Assembly: GCA_014529385.2 (NCBI GenBank)
Contig: CM043969.1
Coordinates: 9,649,001 to 9,713,000 of the forward strand
Source of the DNA: Adiantum capillus-veneris
Taxonomy: Eukaryota; Streptophyta; Polypodiopsida; Polypodiales; Pteridaceae
Length of the DNA stretch: 64,000 nt
Direction: 5' to 3'
Part shown: positions 1 through 11,102 of the stretch, in pieces
Numbering within the stretch: the stretch's first letter is position 1
How the letters are laid out: each line of letters starts with the position of its first letter
Translations under genes and position numbers: made by a program
The notes under the pieces: generated by a model
Seen by the model: the letters and a program-made list of their open reading frames with translations, nothing else
What the model was told of the DNA's origin: nothing
The model's database searches: none

Positions 1-670
1 TCTAGACTCACGACCACCAGGCAGCCCAGAGAGATCAGCTCAGAAGTTGACTGACCCAACCGCGATAATACGTGCAGTCCCTATCCCTCCCCCTCCTTCC
101 CAACATATACCATGTATCTTGTATCCTAGCTTCCCATGGATCACCGCCTCCCTCCCTACCATAGGACCACGTTTTTTTACTTTGTATTTTTTTCCTTTCT
201 TGATAGATGGAGGACACTCTCCCATATATATTTGATTTGTCTCATAGGCCGACTTTCGCCCCTATTAGACGTAAAATGATCTTTCTATCTGAAATGAACA
301 AGCGGAGAGGATCTCCTTGCTACATGGACCACCTATAGATACGCGTCGGACGAACCACGCGACATAGCCACCATCCGGTAGCACCCCTGTAATGGGGCCA
401 ACGCACGAGGACGTAGGCGTACACCTGTAAGACCAAGTGTCCCATACCATCTGGCCTCACCTCCTCGAGGTGACCTTGCGCACTCCTAGCCTCACGGGCT
501 AACCACTGGCACTCTACCAGTGGGGTTCAATAGATACAAATGAGGCCTTGGCCTCCCTTTCATAAAAGTGGCCGGCCACACTGGCCGGGTTCACACTGTC
601 TTCCCAGACAGCGGACCCCCATCCCGACGGTGTCTTAGACTATCCCTTCTCCTGTAAACGGGACATAACA
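1..670 (-). mobile_element. 3' LTR (partial) of a Ty3/gypsy element
   Basis: Read on the minus strand, a purine-rich tract ending in AAGGGGGCAAGTA (about 672-684) directly follows the end of a gypsy pol frame and is followed by TGTTATGTCC, a typical polypurine tract/LTR start. The LTR therefore ends at about 670 on the plus strand with CA and runs leftward, probably beyond the window. Its other boundary and its partner LTR cannot be seen, so the length is uncertain. The short open frames in it (35-450) have no coding character. Confidence 0.5.
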
Positions 671-681
671 TACTTGCCCCC

Positions 682-1240
682 TTAAAAACCATTGATGTCC
701 TCATCAATGAAGTGGGGATACTGAGCTTTCAAAGCTGTAACTGATTCCCAAGTAGCAAACCTTTCAGATCGACCCTTCCCTTTAATTAAGTACTCATCAT
801 AAGCTTTTCGGCACGAATGACCAGTACAATGATCTAGAACAGCCTCTGGTTCTCGAGAAATATACTCAGTTTTCATATCTTGCCATACATTTTCCTTGAT
901 AGGCACAACAGTGTCGACTTCACCTAATTTTTCTTTAAGGCGGTTGACACGAAACACTGAATGTATTCTAACATCCAAAGGAAGAGCCAATTTATAGGCA
1001 ACTTGGCCAATTTCCTTTGTGATCAAGAAGGGACCACAAAAAAACCTAGCTGAAAGCTTATAATGCTTTTCAGTCCGCATAGTCTTGGAATCCTTGGGTA
1101 TCTTCAGATTTCTTACAGATCTCTTTTGAATAGCATAAGTGGTAACTCAATCACGAGCCGTCCTTAGCCAATTCAAGCATTTTCTGCATATTAAACAAGA
1201 AATCTCGGGCTTGGCGATCTTTGAATTTCTCTAAGCCAAT
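682..1240 (-). pseudogene. Ty3/gypsy pol C-terminal remnant (integrase tail)
   Basis: The minus-strand frame 682-1080 (132 aa) matches the pattern of the C-terminus of plant gypsy polyproteins. It has KLSARFFCGPFLI, then IGQVAYKLALPLDVRIHSVF and VNRLKE, then a chromodomain-like tail with YLIKGKGR and ATWESV. In the family this is the integrase C-terminal region that follows the catalytic core. The same frame continues recognisably upstream to about 1240 with a charged stretch (KFKDRQARDFLFNMQ) and at least one stop. The integrase core, RT and gag are absent here. The fragment ends just before the polypurine tract and LTR at 670, the order expected for a minus-strand element. Confidence 0.75.
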
Positions 1241-1641
1241 AGCAGTAGGGGATTCAGACTCAAATTCTTACATCAGCATGAATGGACTGTGGAAGGTACC
1301 TTTCCCAATGAGACTGCCTATGAGAGACATAAGCCCTCAACATTGCAAAGGCCAATATTGCAGCAAGCAACGCGTGGAAAGAGAGGAGTTTGCATCGTGC
1401 GTAGCCTTCTAGCAAAACGCTAATCGTCCACGTTGGCAGCGCTCTCTCTCTTTGGAATCCCACGTGGAGTCTCTCTCTTCTCACGATGCAGCAACGCAAC
1501 GGTCTCTCTCTTTTGATGCATTCGATGGTGGGGAACAGAGGATGTAATAATGTCAGACTTTGTAAATAATAAATTTATTTACGAGAAAATAATTATCTAA
1601 TTAGTTGTGTGCACATCAAAATAGAACTAGCAGTTCTAGGG

Positions 1642-1679
1642 CCTCAGGTGCGCCCAAATTTGGGCTAGAGCACCTCAGG
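1642..1679. repeat. Inverted repeat with palindromic loop
   Basis: Arms CCTCAGGTGC and GCACCTCAGG are complementary except for one pair. They enclose GCCCAAATTTGGGC, itself a perfect palindrome. This can form a strong stem. No MITE-sized flanks or target duplication were recognised. Confidence 0.6.
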
Positions 1680-2898
1680 GAGACCCTAACAGAAAATACC
1701 CTGAAGCCCTAGTGATTGGGAAATCGGGTCTTCAATAAAGGGATAAATAGGAGCCTCAGATTTTAGGCTCAGAAAATTACGCGCGTCACTGCAAGCACAG
1801 GAATTAAGGCCTGAATTATTTTTACGGCCTTAGGATAAGTCAATTAAAATATTTTAAATGGTTTGTGCTGGACCAAATGGCTGGACAAGTGCGAACAGGT
1901 AATGCCAGAGCAGTGTCGTTACGGCATTGTGCTTGGGGAGCAGCTAACATTTCACTAGTAGCATCTATGTATACAATTGTGAGTTGACTTGCACATTTTA
2001 TTAATAGCTTAGGGACTTTTAAAATGTGAAAGTTGAATGGTTTTTAAGTTTTTAAGAAAGTGTGCCACTTATCAATGCAAAGTGACTCTTTCACTCTCAC
2101 TCTCACTCTCAACCCTCCCTCATTCTCTAGCATCCCCTCTTCCTGCTGGCTATTTAGGAGCATCCCCTCCCCCTCTTCACAGGTTGGCAATGCACCTACC
2201 CCCCCAAAAGTGAGCGTGCTCTACGCATCGAAGCTCTCCATTGAAGCTAGAGAATCGGCCCTTGTGGTGTATGTGGAGTCTTGGAGCTCCCATCACCTAG
2301 AACAAGGTTTCTCTTGATCATAGGCTGCTGTGGGGGAAGATTCATCGCGAAAAAGTAGAAGGAAACTCTCATTCTTTCACGCCTAGCTGCTGCAAATTCT
2401 CTGTTTTCAGTCCCTAATCATCTATGTTAGGGTGAATTTAAGCAAAGCACTCATAGAATCTAGTTCTTCTCTACCTACACTACGCGTACACAAAGTTTGG
2501 TGCGATTTCATTGCGAAAAAGGTCTCTATTTCGGCATTAGAACGTGCTCAAGTAACATTTTCAGGTTATGTGCTGAAAATTACACCCAGAAAATTTCTGG
2601 GTCTGGGTGTGATTGATGTATGATTGGTTTTTTCGGACTTTACCATCTTAAGACTCCATTTTTCACGTTGAGGTTCCATTTTTTGGCGGCCTCAGTTTCT
2701 TCTTTGCCTAGATTCTAAAATTTCTATGGTGTTCCACTGCAATCTATGGTTTTGTGGGCCTCTGTATTCTTTTAAGTGACATATGAGGCTGTTTTTAGTG
2801 TGCCGTCTGGAATCCAACGTATGGAATTGTCAAGGGGTCTGATCCGTACTTATCACTGTCTGAGTCGGATGCATGGAAAAACTGTGGTACCAACAAGT

Positions 2899-3300
2899 GT
2901 AGTGCTGCACATAATTGCTCATCTTCTGGATGGCTAACTTGATTGGCTCAAGATGGGAGACGTGTTGTACGTGTTTGATACGCACAGAACTGTAACAACA
3001 CCCTAATACCTCAGCTACCCGGAACGGGAAATCGGAATGGGGAACGGGGAACGGCAACATGCATGAAATTCCATTCCCTGTTGCGTATACTCACGTAAGA
3101 AACACGGAACGGGGATCCAGAACGGGAAATCAGGATGGGAACGGGGACTTGAAAATGGCCATTCCTTGTAACTATACCTAATACGCCTTTTAGTGCTGCA
3201 CATAATTGCTTATCGTCTGGATGACTACTTTGATTGGCTCAAGATGGGAGACGTGTTGTATGTGTTGGACACCCACAGAGCTGTAACAACAGCCTAATAC
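2899..3300 (+). repeat. 110-bp direct duplication (two copies, 293 bp apart)
   Basis: The stretch from TAGTGCTGCACATAATTGCT to CTGTAACAACACCCTAATAC (2899-3006) recurs at 3192-3300 with roughly ten differences. The interval carries several GGAACGGG-like submotifs (3016-3130). This is a local tandem duplication with moderate divergence. Function unknown. Confidence 0.8.
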
Positions 3301-3699
3301 TCTTGTACATTGAAGAACACTAATATAATGGATCTGCTGGGCTGTGCAGGTCTTGTGAACTGGCTCACAAGGTTGTGAGACTAAGATCCCCTCAGATTTC
3401 CGACCATACCATGGCTCTGAAGTAGGTTTAGCATCCACATGCCAGGGGGAGCCAGTGTGCATGTGACCTCCACTTTGAATCTGATGGTTATTTTTTATAA
3501 TACTTTGTTTTGCTTTTTTCTTTTGGTTGGGGGGGTGGTTTATGAAGTGTTATGCCTTATCATTATGCCACATTTTACCATGGAATTGGACATTAGAAGC
3601 TACTACTTTCATCTAATCTGCTCTCATGGACAGCTTAGTCCCAACAGTTTTTGTCGTTTTTTGGCCCCTTGAAAATTTCTCTATAACTTCTCTTTCTGT

Positions 3700-4599
3700 T
3701 TGTCTTCCTGTTATCGAGCCCATGTAAATACAAATAATTTTCTTGTGGCTGCTGTGCCAGAAGTTACTGAAAGCAATGTGGAGCTCCTTCAATCATTCCA
3801 AGATCCCCCTATTTCTACAGGAGTCAATTATTTAGATGCGACGAGCTCGTCTGATCTGGTGGCAGATATCTATGTACATGAGATGACGAGCCCCCGGAGC
3901 AATAGAGCATCCTTATCTGCACCCCCCTTGTTTCAAAGCCCACTGGATGCCATGAACACGATGGGTGAATCCATGTACTGGCAGGAAGGGGCAGGCATTG
4001 ATATACCTGATTATGTTATCATGAAGGAAATTGAGACAGGCACAGAAGGGAAAAATTATGAAGTTTTAGAAAGAAAAATAGCCACTTCATTTGTCAATGT
4101 GGAGGGAGATGATGCAGCATCAGAGCCGGAGATCACTAGACTGCATTGCTATGTGCATGATAGTGATACTCCTGGTAGAACAGAGTTGGAGATTTCTAGA
4201 TTGCATGACATGAACATAGAGAATATCTCTTTTTTTCCGAAAGCGGAGTTAGATATGCGCTCTGATGTTAAACATATTGTGAACTCGATCATGCCAAGGC
4301 GAACTTTGCTTGATAAGTATCATGAAAATTCCAGTCAAGAAGCACAGGTGCCTGAAAGATACTCTAAATCTAGAAAGAATAACCAACAACTCATCACAAA
4401 AGGTTGGGAGGAAAGCCGTGGTAAACCAGTGGCTGTGACATCTCCTGTCCTGGAGAAGATCAGGCATTTTGAATCACTTGGAGGGCATGCACGAGAGAAA
4501 CATGAGGTGACGGCTGATGTTACGCAAGGCCATTTGACAGGCGACATGAGGCAGTCAAGCACTAGCTCTACATGGATGCGCCATTCAGATCATTTTTAG
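3700..4599 (+). CDS. Possible 3'-terminal exon of an unknown plant gene
   Basis: An open frame of about 299 codons ends at 4599. It does not begin with ATG: the 5' edge is a TTG inside pyrimidine-rich sequence, so I read it as an exon entered by splicing. A possible acceptor is the CAG at about 3760 (GCTGCTGTGCCAG), after which the frame reads EVTESNVELLQSF. The protein is hydrophilic and rich in Ser, Glu and Asp, with no recognised domain or membrane segment. It has two similar segments (EPEITRLHCYVHDSDT and ELEISRLHDMN). A decayed relative lies inverted at 60.3-60.9 kb, so the sequence is either a duplicated host gene or part of an unrecognised repeat family. The upstream exons are not identified. 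Confidence 0.4.
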   Translation: MSSCYRAHVNTNNFLVAAVPEVTESNVELLQSFQDPPISTGVNYLDATSSSDLVADIYVHEMTSPRSNRASLSAPPLFQSPLDAMNTMGESMYWQEGAGIDIPDYVIMKEIETGTEGKNYEVLERKIATSFVNVEGDDAASEPEITRLHCYVHDSDTPGRTELEISRLHDMNIENISFFPKAELDMRSDVKHIVNSIMPRRTLLDKYHENSSQEAQVPERYSKSRKNNQQLITKGWEESRGKPVAVTSPVLEKIRHFESLGGHAREKHEVTADVTQGHLTGDMRQSSTSSTWMRHSDHF

Positions 4600-4820
4600 A
4601 TCAATTCTTTCGCTGTACATGCTGTAATTTTATTTTTGGTAAATTGTATGCTAAGAATCATTTCTCACTGATTTATTTTTTGTGAGTTTTTCTTCAAAAC
4701 ATTAAGTTTTTATCTAGAGGTGTTTATAGTCATGTATGGTGTAAGCACTCTTACCAAAGTGTCTTTTTGGCGAGCATTTTCTAGCGAGCCCTCTTTGGAA
4801 TCCAGTGAACAGATGCCAAG

Positions 4821-4823
<3 letters not shown>

Positions 4824-4873
<50 letters not shown>
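4824..4873. repeat. Compound microsatellite (TC)n(AC)n
   Basis: About 16 TC units run directly into about 10 AC units. Open frames across it (4710-4956, both strands) are translations of the simple repeat. Confidence 0.95.
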
Positions 4874-5633
4874 GCATCCTCAATAACATGAACTGGGGCA
4901 GTCTCAATGGCACATCATTGGTAGGCCCAACCATGCCACTTGTGGCTGTCAATTAGGCTTAATTCTAGCCCTGTAAGAATAAACTCTATGCGAAGGACAA
5001 AAAATGTGTGTACATCGTATGGAGTAGTGAAAGGTCCTTTACTGACCTTCCCCCATAATCACTGCCACTGCATGGCAATCGGTGAGGAGCCGGGAGCCGT
5101 GCAGGAGTAGTGATTGCGGAAGGAAAAGACCTTTCCCGGCCGTCAAGGTCTAGAGGAGATAGGCCAAAGAGTGGTCTCTGAGCATGAAGATCTTCCTGTT
5201 GCAGCGCAAAAAATATGAATGCTGACTTGCCAGAGATCCAGCAGCTCAAGTGGTAGATTACGCCTTTTAATGGCAAATAAATGAACACTTTAGATGCATT
5301 GCCCCCTGACCCTGGACCTTGATGGGTGGTTGAAAGTCCATAGTTTTTCGTGAAGCCATTAAGCAAATTGTGCTTGATGTGGAGATCTGAAACTTAATGA
5401 TTCGTAGGTTGTTTATATATATATATATATACTAGCCTACTCTTAAGCTGCAATTGGAAATGCTTTTTCCACATTATTACGTCACCAAAAATTCAATTGT
5501 CGAGTATGTAAATACAACTCTATAAAATATATACGGAAGTCACAAAATTTGGAAGAATCCTCAATGCAAACGATGTATGTTATGCATTTCTTGGAATATA
5601 GAGAACTTATCTTTTTGAATAATTTAAGCAAAT
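4874..5633. other. Unassigned spacer
   Basis: No gene recognised. A 126-codon minus-strand frame (4986-5366) lacks any recognisable domain. A short (AT)n run sits at about 5408-5430. The right edge abuts the 5' LTR of element 1. Confidence 0.4.
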
Positions 5634-6842
5634 GGACGTGGACAAGCTACTTCATAACATGGGTTCAGTTCAGTTCAGTTAGCCTAGCTTAAGAAGTGTT
5701 CTGGCATTTTTGTGAGTCTGTTTGCAGATTGTGCATGCCCAGGCACTTAGAGTAGATGCATATCCTCTGGTTGCACACAGCGTGATCATCAGAACCCGTC
5801 AGGAGCATTTTTACAGTGCATAGACCTATTTTCTCTATTTTAGCCAATTTTCACTTATTATTATTAAGTGACTTTTGTTGGGAAACTGGGTAGGGCAAAT
5901 TCACTAAGCCAATACATAAGAAACCTAGCGCTAGTACTTATGGGCAGAAGAGGCAACAAGAATCTTGTGTTCAACAGGTGCTTTCTCAGCAAGACCCCCA
6001 CAGGACACCTAACATTTTTCAGGCAGGACACCTAGTGTTTTTTGCATCAGCAACCTAGTGTTTTCAGCATTGTAGACAAGCCCAATATTTTTGCATTGGT
6101 AGCAACTTGGCGACATTAGATAGCAAATCAGTCCTAGCGTTGGCAGTTTGCACCAGCAGATCGATAACGTTTTTGCATATCAACACAAAATTCAGTCTGT
6201 TTTTGGATCAGCCTGACCACGCAGTGTTTTGCAGATTCATCGCGACAGAACCTTAGTTAGCACCAACGTTTTGAGTTTTCAGCATCAAGACTCCGTAGTA
6301 GAAGTCTCGAACCTCGTAGATCTCACCTTCCCGCAGCAGATCCTCGTTGCAAGGTCAGATCCAGCGTAGTCTGTCGATTCAACCCGAAAAGCGTAGATTT
6401 CAGCATTTGCATTTTTAGCATGTCGTCGTCGTATCGTTGTCATCGACATCATCACCGACATAGAGTCAGAATTCAGCAGATAAAGATTTGCAGATTTCAG
6501 TCCTTAGTGTTTTCAGATTTTAGCCCGTCTCATCGTCGTCGACATCATCGACAAGTCCAAAGCATTGTGAGATTTGTGCAATCAATAGTAGACCGCTCTC
6601 GCCATAGAGAGTGGGGCTTTCGAAGGAGGGTTTGGCAATAGTCTGGTGTCGTATTTTTCTCTCTCTATCTCTCAGTCTCATGCACCTTCATTCACAGTGT
6701 TCATCACTTTGTTTATGTCCATTGTACTCTCTCACTAAAGGAACGGAAGGCTCTCCCTTCCGTAAGTAAAAGGAACCCTTAAGCACAGTTCGGAGCACTC
6801 ATCTTGAGCAAAGTTCAACATTCACTTTCGCTGCACCTTACA
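5634..6842 (+). repeat. 5' LTR of element 1
   Basis: Positions 5634-6001 match 10226-10606 and positions 6354-6824 match 18356-18822 at roughly 90 percent by eye. Its first nucleotides (TGTCACGTGCAC in the other copy) are missing. The 3' end is either TTCA at 6824, where the two copies stop matching, or TTACA at 6842, just before the primer site. It contains repeated GTTCAGTTCAGTTCAGTT (about 5661-5680). Confidence 0.75.
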
Positions 6843-6856
6843 TTGGTATTAGAGCT
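6843..6856 (+). other. Primer-binding-site-like sequence of element 1
   Basis: TTGGTATTAGAGC differs by one base from the TGGTATCAGAGC that plant LTR elements use to pair with the 3' end of initiator methionine tRNA. It lies directly after the 5' LTR. Confidence 0.7.
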
Positions 6857-7189
6857 TTGACAGTGTTCTGTATCACTCAAGGAAAGAACCACATAAATTT
6901 TTTTGCTTGTTGAGGTCACACGTAACCCAAGTCCTCTTGAGCGTGTCGATTCCTAATCGTGTTTTTGAAGCGTGACAGGAATCCCAAGAAAGAAGGGCTT
7001 GTACAGCCTCCCCTTGTCTCTCTTTTCACTCATTGAGAGCGGACAATGCACTTAGCGACTGGCCAATCGGTGTGAGGTGGAAAAAAGCAACCTTGGTGTA
7101 AGCACAAGGCCGCCAAGGGGTGCACGCCCATGGGAAAGAGAAGAGCTTGGGTAAGAGAAAATCCTTCTCTAACACAGATTGCAAGTGAA

Positions 7190-7295
7190 GAAAGAACCTC
7201 AAGAACCTCAAGACTTGAGAACCTCAAGAACCTCAAGAACCCCAAGACTCTCAAGAACCCAAGAACCCAAAACCCATTTGAACCCAAGTTACTCG
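7190..7295 (+). repeat. 9-bp degenerate tandem repeat in the element 1 leader
   Basis: About ten imperfect copies of GAACCTCAA, drifting to GAACCCAA, lie in the untranslated leader between the primer site and the gag start. Open frames over it on both strands are low-complexity shadows. Confidence 0.7.
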
Positions 7296-7343
7296 TGAAC
7301 TTAAGAACCAAAGATCTCGGTGTATGGTCATCACCGAAGCAGA

Positions 7344-8900
7344 ATGGATACTTCGCATGGAGGTGATGAGCATGGCAGTGGCGAAGAAGAATTTCCCCCA
7401 CCAGGAGGTTTTTCTGACCCTCCCCCTTCTCCATCTATGCCACGGATTGCACCAACTCCTATCAAGGCTTTGGTCAAGTCGATGATGGACATGATGGCAC
7501 AACAACAAGAAGTTAATCACGTTGCGCTGGCACGACAAGAAAGAAAAGCAGAATGACAGGAAGTTGTGGAGCGTGAACGCCAAAACAAACAAGAAACCTT
7601 GGATCACGAAGTGCGCTTGGCGGCCGAGGAATGAAAAGAAAGAAAAGCAGAACGACAGGCATCCATGGAGCAAGCGCGCTTGACGGCCGAAGAAAGACAA
7701 ACAGAGCGTGAGGCACAGAGAGAACTACGCATACAAGAGTTGGTCCGACAGGTTCTCACTTTGAAGTCCGAGCCAGTCAAAGATGTTGATAGTTCATCAA
7801 GTGGCGCAAGCCGAGATTGGGACTCCAACAACCCTGTCACAAAGAAGATTCAGTTTAGTAAGTATGATGGTAAGATGGATGCTAATATTATTCATTCTTG
7901 GTTCCATCAATTTAATGCTTATTTTGCGTCAACTAAGAAGACAAGAAATAGCAAGGTTTTGACGACAGCTATGTACCTTGCCCGTGATGCCATCAATTGG
8001 TACCACGCATGGCAAGAGGCATATTTGGCTGCGCACCTAGAGGAAGCCGACAAAGACTCGCCCCTTTCCTTCAATTGGGCCGGCTTCCAAGACAAGCTCA
8101 AGGCGCGGTTTATGCCACCACGGTACCTAGCGCGGTTGAAAGAGGATTGGCGCAATCTCAAGCAGAATGGTATGCCAGTCATGTCTTTTTCTAACCGTGT
8201 TTTGCAGCTCGGCACCCAATTACGCAAATCGGATGATGAGCGCAAAGAGGCTTTCCTTTTTGGGTTGGACGAAAGTTTAACGTAGAAAGTCTTCGACCCC
8301 ACGGATCTCAACGAGGTGGTAGCTATTGCTCTCTCCCAAGAGATGAAGCGCAAAAAGGGCAAGCCTAAGGAAAACAAGTCGTCTCAAAGTACCTCCCAGA
8401 CTTCTCAGAACCCTCAGAATGGTAAGAACGATAATTCTTCTAACCAATCTTCCAATAGTCTCTCAAAAAAGAACTCTCCAAATGAACCTAAGGGTAAAGC
8501 TAATACAATTACTAAACCTAAGCTCACTCCATATGAAAAGGCAGAACAAGGAATTTTAGGAGCATACATCACGTCGGAAGAACAAAGCATTTATTTTAAG
8601 GAAGGTCGTTGTTTTCGTTGTCACATTAAGGGTCACATAAAAAGAACATGTCCTAAGCTTAAATCTAATGAAACTAAAGAACCCACAGAACCCACTTTCT
8701 CTGTCAATGCAATAAATGAGAACACGAGTGTAACCCAAGTTTCTCATGATCCTTCGTCTCTCATTAAGTGTTATGGTCATGTGAAGGGTCAACGTTTTGT
8801 CATATTGTTTGACCCACGCAGTATGCATGATTTGATTAGTGACTCTCTTGTCGAAAGAGCCCGCTTGGAGGTTAGCAAGACATCTCTTTTGAGGTGTTAG
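7344..8900 (+). pseudogene. Element 1 gag plus start of protease, with nonsense codons
   Basis: One continuous frame from ATG 7344 (MDTSHGGDEH) to 8900, broken by stops at 7554 (TGA), 7632 (TGA) and 8282 (TAG). In order it has an acidic, proline-rich N-terminus, a charged helical region rich in Glu, Arg and Gln (about 7500-7760, with a duplicated block) and a retrotransposon gag capsid-like core (FSKYDGKMDANIIHSWFHQF, later FQDKLKARFMPPRY). A Ser/Asn/Lys-rich linker and a CCHC zinc knuckle CFRCHIKGHIKRTC (about 8611-8652) follow. The start of an aspartic protease comes next, where the catalytic D-S/T-G triad reads DPRS (about 8812). The triad loss and the stops make this copy inactive. Internal duplication shows CGA in one repeat where the other has the TGA stop at 7554. 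Confidence 0.85.
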
Positions 8901-9226
8901 GCTTCTCTCCCGGTATGGACTCTCTCATCACGCAAGAGTGCCTTGATGTTTTGTTCACTGTTCAACAAGTGTCCTTCCGCAGAAAATTTGTAGTCTCTCC
9001 TCTTTCAAGATGTGATATGCTTTTGAGCATTCGATGGTTTCATGAGCATAACCCTCTCATTGATTGGACGGAAAATACGTTCATTTTCAATGCCAAAAGT
9101 GACTCTCCCCTTATCATTCGTAGAGAGAAAGTTGTTCATTCTTCATCTCTCATTTCTAATGTGCAGGCGAAGATTGCAAAGAATCCGGAAAAGGAGACTC
9201 TCAGTCTCTTCTTTTCCAAAGCATGA
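8894..9226 (+). pseudogene. Element 1 protease remainder, shifted frame
   Basis: After the stop at 8898 the protease continues in another frame as FSPGMDSLITQECLDVL and CDMLLSIRWFHEHNPLIDW. The latter corresponds to the C-terminal flap/ILG-type end of plant retropepsins (C-D-x-x-L-G-x-x-W-L-x-x-H-x-P-x-I-D-W). The ILG is LLS here. The frame ends at 9226 without entering a reverse transcriptase. Confidence 0.7.
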
Positions 9227-9443
9227 CACACATGATTTGCATGATAATGATAAGCATGATGATTTACATGAGCAAGATGTGATTATTCACGAGCATGATA
9301 ATTTGCAGGATAATGATGTGATTGTTCACAAGGATGATGGTTTAGTTGATACTTTGTCTAGTGAAGCTAACCTCATTACAGATTCGATAGATAACGACGA
9401 ACCGATCTTGGCTCTCGAGTCGAGTTCCAAAGAACCCCAATAA
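9227..9443 (+). pseudogene. His/Asp-rich acidic tail in element 1
   Basis: Directly after the protease remnant, in a neighbouring frame, is a low-complexity stretch with many HD, DN and HE pairs (for example HDTHDLHDNDKHDDLHEQDV), ending with EPQ at 9443. It is built from near-repeats of CATGATGATTTACATGAGCA type. It may be the C-terminus of the gag-protease protein or a decayed spacer. No family recognised. Confidence 0.4.
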
Positions 9444-10188
9444 GAAGTATTCTGTGTTCGAATGATTAGTCAGCACGCATTGTTTGAGTGTTTCATTCAT
9501 GATGCTTTCTTGTATTTCAGTCACCATCCTTATGTGATTCCTTTTCACAGGCATGCCATATTGTATGATGAACATGATTCACTCATGAATGAGTACGGAT
9601 GTATGCGGATTACTCATGAAAAACTGAAATGTTTGCATTCAAGGAATTCATATTCCATGTCTCTTCCTTGACATGACACAGTATAAAGAAGAGCACAAGA
9701 AGGATTGAGCATCACGCATAGGGATTTTCATTGTGATTTACCACAATTGATTGATCTAGATTAGAAAGTCAAGTTTCGAATCGATGGTTTGCGTGTGTTT
9801 GATGAACGGTTTGACACTCCGTCTCTGTGTTCATCTGCATTGCATGCACAGTTTTTTTGAAAGAATAGTTTTTTTCCAGTCACTTTACATGGAATGGGTA
9901 TGTTCATGTTTTTGTGTTGGAAGTGGTTTTAGGAATTTTCAGCCTCGGAGATTCTTGAAGAAGGTAGACGCATGACTATGGACGAAGTTAAAGCATGAAA
10001 GCAACTACATATGACTTTGTGTCGTTTTCGGCACGACCCAAAGAAGCAAGCGTTGCAGACCTTTATGAAGTTCAAGTATCGCATGACCCACACATCAGAG
10101 CGGACCGACGAAGAGTCCTTTCCAGGATTCCAGACGCTGTTGGCGATCTCTCTCAACACCATACAGTTTGGTACAAATACCTCACTTT
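9444..10188 (+). other. Element 1 interior without recognised coding
   Basis: About 750 bp between the protease tail and the polypurine tract. Small frames (9462-9671, 9784-9975) have no RT, RNase H or integrase motifs. This is where a complete element would carry several kilobases of pol. Confidence 0.55.
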
Positions 10189-10201
10189 GAAAAGGAGGGG
10201 A
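10189..10201 (+). other. Polypurine tract of element 1
   Basis: GAAAAGGAGGGGA immediately precedes TGTCACGTGCAC, the first bases of the 3' LTR. It marks plus-strand priming and confirms the orientation. Confidence 0.75.
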
Positions 10202-10606
10202 TGTCACGTGCACATCTAACCCTATGTGTACGTGGACAAGCTACTTCATGACATGGGTTCAGTCCTGTTCAGTTAGCCTAGCTTAGGAAGTGTTCTGACA
10301 CTTTTGTGAGTCTGTTCGCAGACCGTGCATGCCCAGACACTTAGAGTAGATGCATATTCTCTGGTTGCACACAGCATGATCATCAGATTTTCATCAGAAT
10401 GTATTAGGAGCATTTTTACAGTGCATAGACCTATTTTTCCTATTTTAATCAATTTTCACATATTATTCTTAAGTGACTTTTGTTGGAAAACTGGGTAGAG
10501 CAAATTCACTAAGTCAATACATAAGAAATCTAGCATTGGCACTTATGGGCAGAAGAGGCAGCAGGAACCGCGTGTTCAATATGCACCTTCTCAGCAGGAC
10601 CCCCAC
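10202..10606 (+). repeat. Element 1 3' LTR, first part
   Basis: Matches the 5' LTR from its position 5634 to 6001 and carries about 24 additional bases at the start that the 5' copy lost. The match ends at CCCCCAC (10606), where element 2 sequence begins. Confidence 0.8.
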
Positions 10607-10608
10607 GT

Positions 10609-11089
10609 AGTAAGCTCAAAGATGACGATGGTGTGTCACTCACCGCTCTACGCTTACTTCGTGGAGGATTCCTCGCCGCGAAGAAGAGGGAGATGCCGCT
10701 ACGCCGTGCTCAACCGCCTCGCCCGTCGTCGTGTCGCCGCAATGCTCGATCGCACACTCCCTCTCTCTCTCTCACGCATACACACACACAAGGAGATGAA
10801 GAAGAAGAAGATGGAGATAGAGCAAGAGCACTCTTCAATTGCACAAATGAGAGAATGAGTGAATTTTAGGTTTAGTTGACTTTTTTATATGAGCTCACCC
10901 CATTCACACTTGGGCACCCATGATTAGCCAACTAATCCCTTGAATGTTCCAGTTAGAGTACGCCTCTCATCGGCGATCACTCTTACCCTTTCCCTATTGG
11001 ATCGACAAGCCCGGTACCTGACTCTACCAAGTAAATAATACAACGTCCGTCGTAGGTGATATGGTGTCCGTGAGCCGTGAGGGTTAACA
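10609..11089 (-). repeat. Element 2 3' LTR (outer end truncated)
   Basis: Aligns with 17874-18349. It ends at GGGTTAACA (minus-strand start TGTTAACCC). The 93 bp present at 17781-17873 in the other LTR have no counterpart here. It includes a short CT run and CACACACA, and GAAGAAGAAG (about 10800). Confidence 0.8.
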
Positions 11090-11102
11090 TGCCCCCCTTC
11101 CT
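11090..11102 (-). other. Polypurine tract of element 2
   Basis: On the minus strand GGAAGGGGGGCA directly precedes the LTR start TGTTAACCC. A similar GGAAGGGGGGAG tract occurs internally at about 12708-12722. Confidence 0.65.

Larger units (their letters stand above)
1241..3699. other. Unassigned, no convincing gene
   Basis: About 2.4 kb without a supported reading frame. It holds CT-rich stretches (1440-1520, 2085-2200), a near-perfect hairpin at 1642-1679 and a 110-bp direct duplication (2899-3300). Short open frames at 2060-2317 and 2432-2623 carry no recognisable domain. They could be 5' exons or UTR of the exon that follows at 3700, but no splice chain is convincing. Confidence 0.4.

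Noticed and set aside
4986-5366. 126-codon minus-strand frame
   Set aside because: No recognisable domain and biased sequence. Without homology I cannot support it as a gene.
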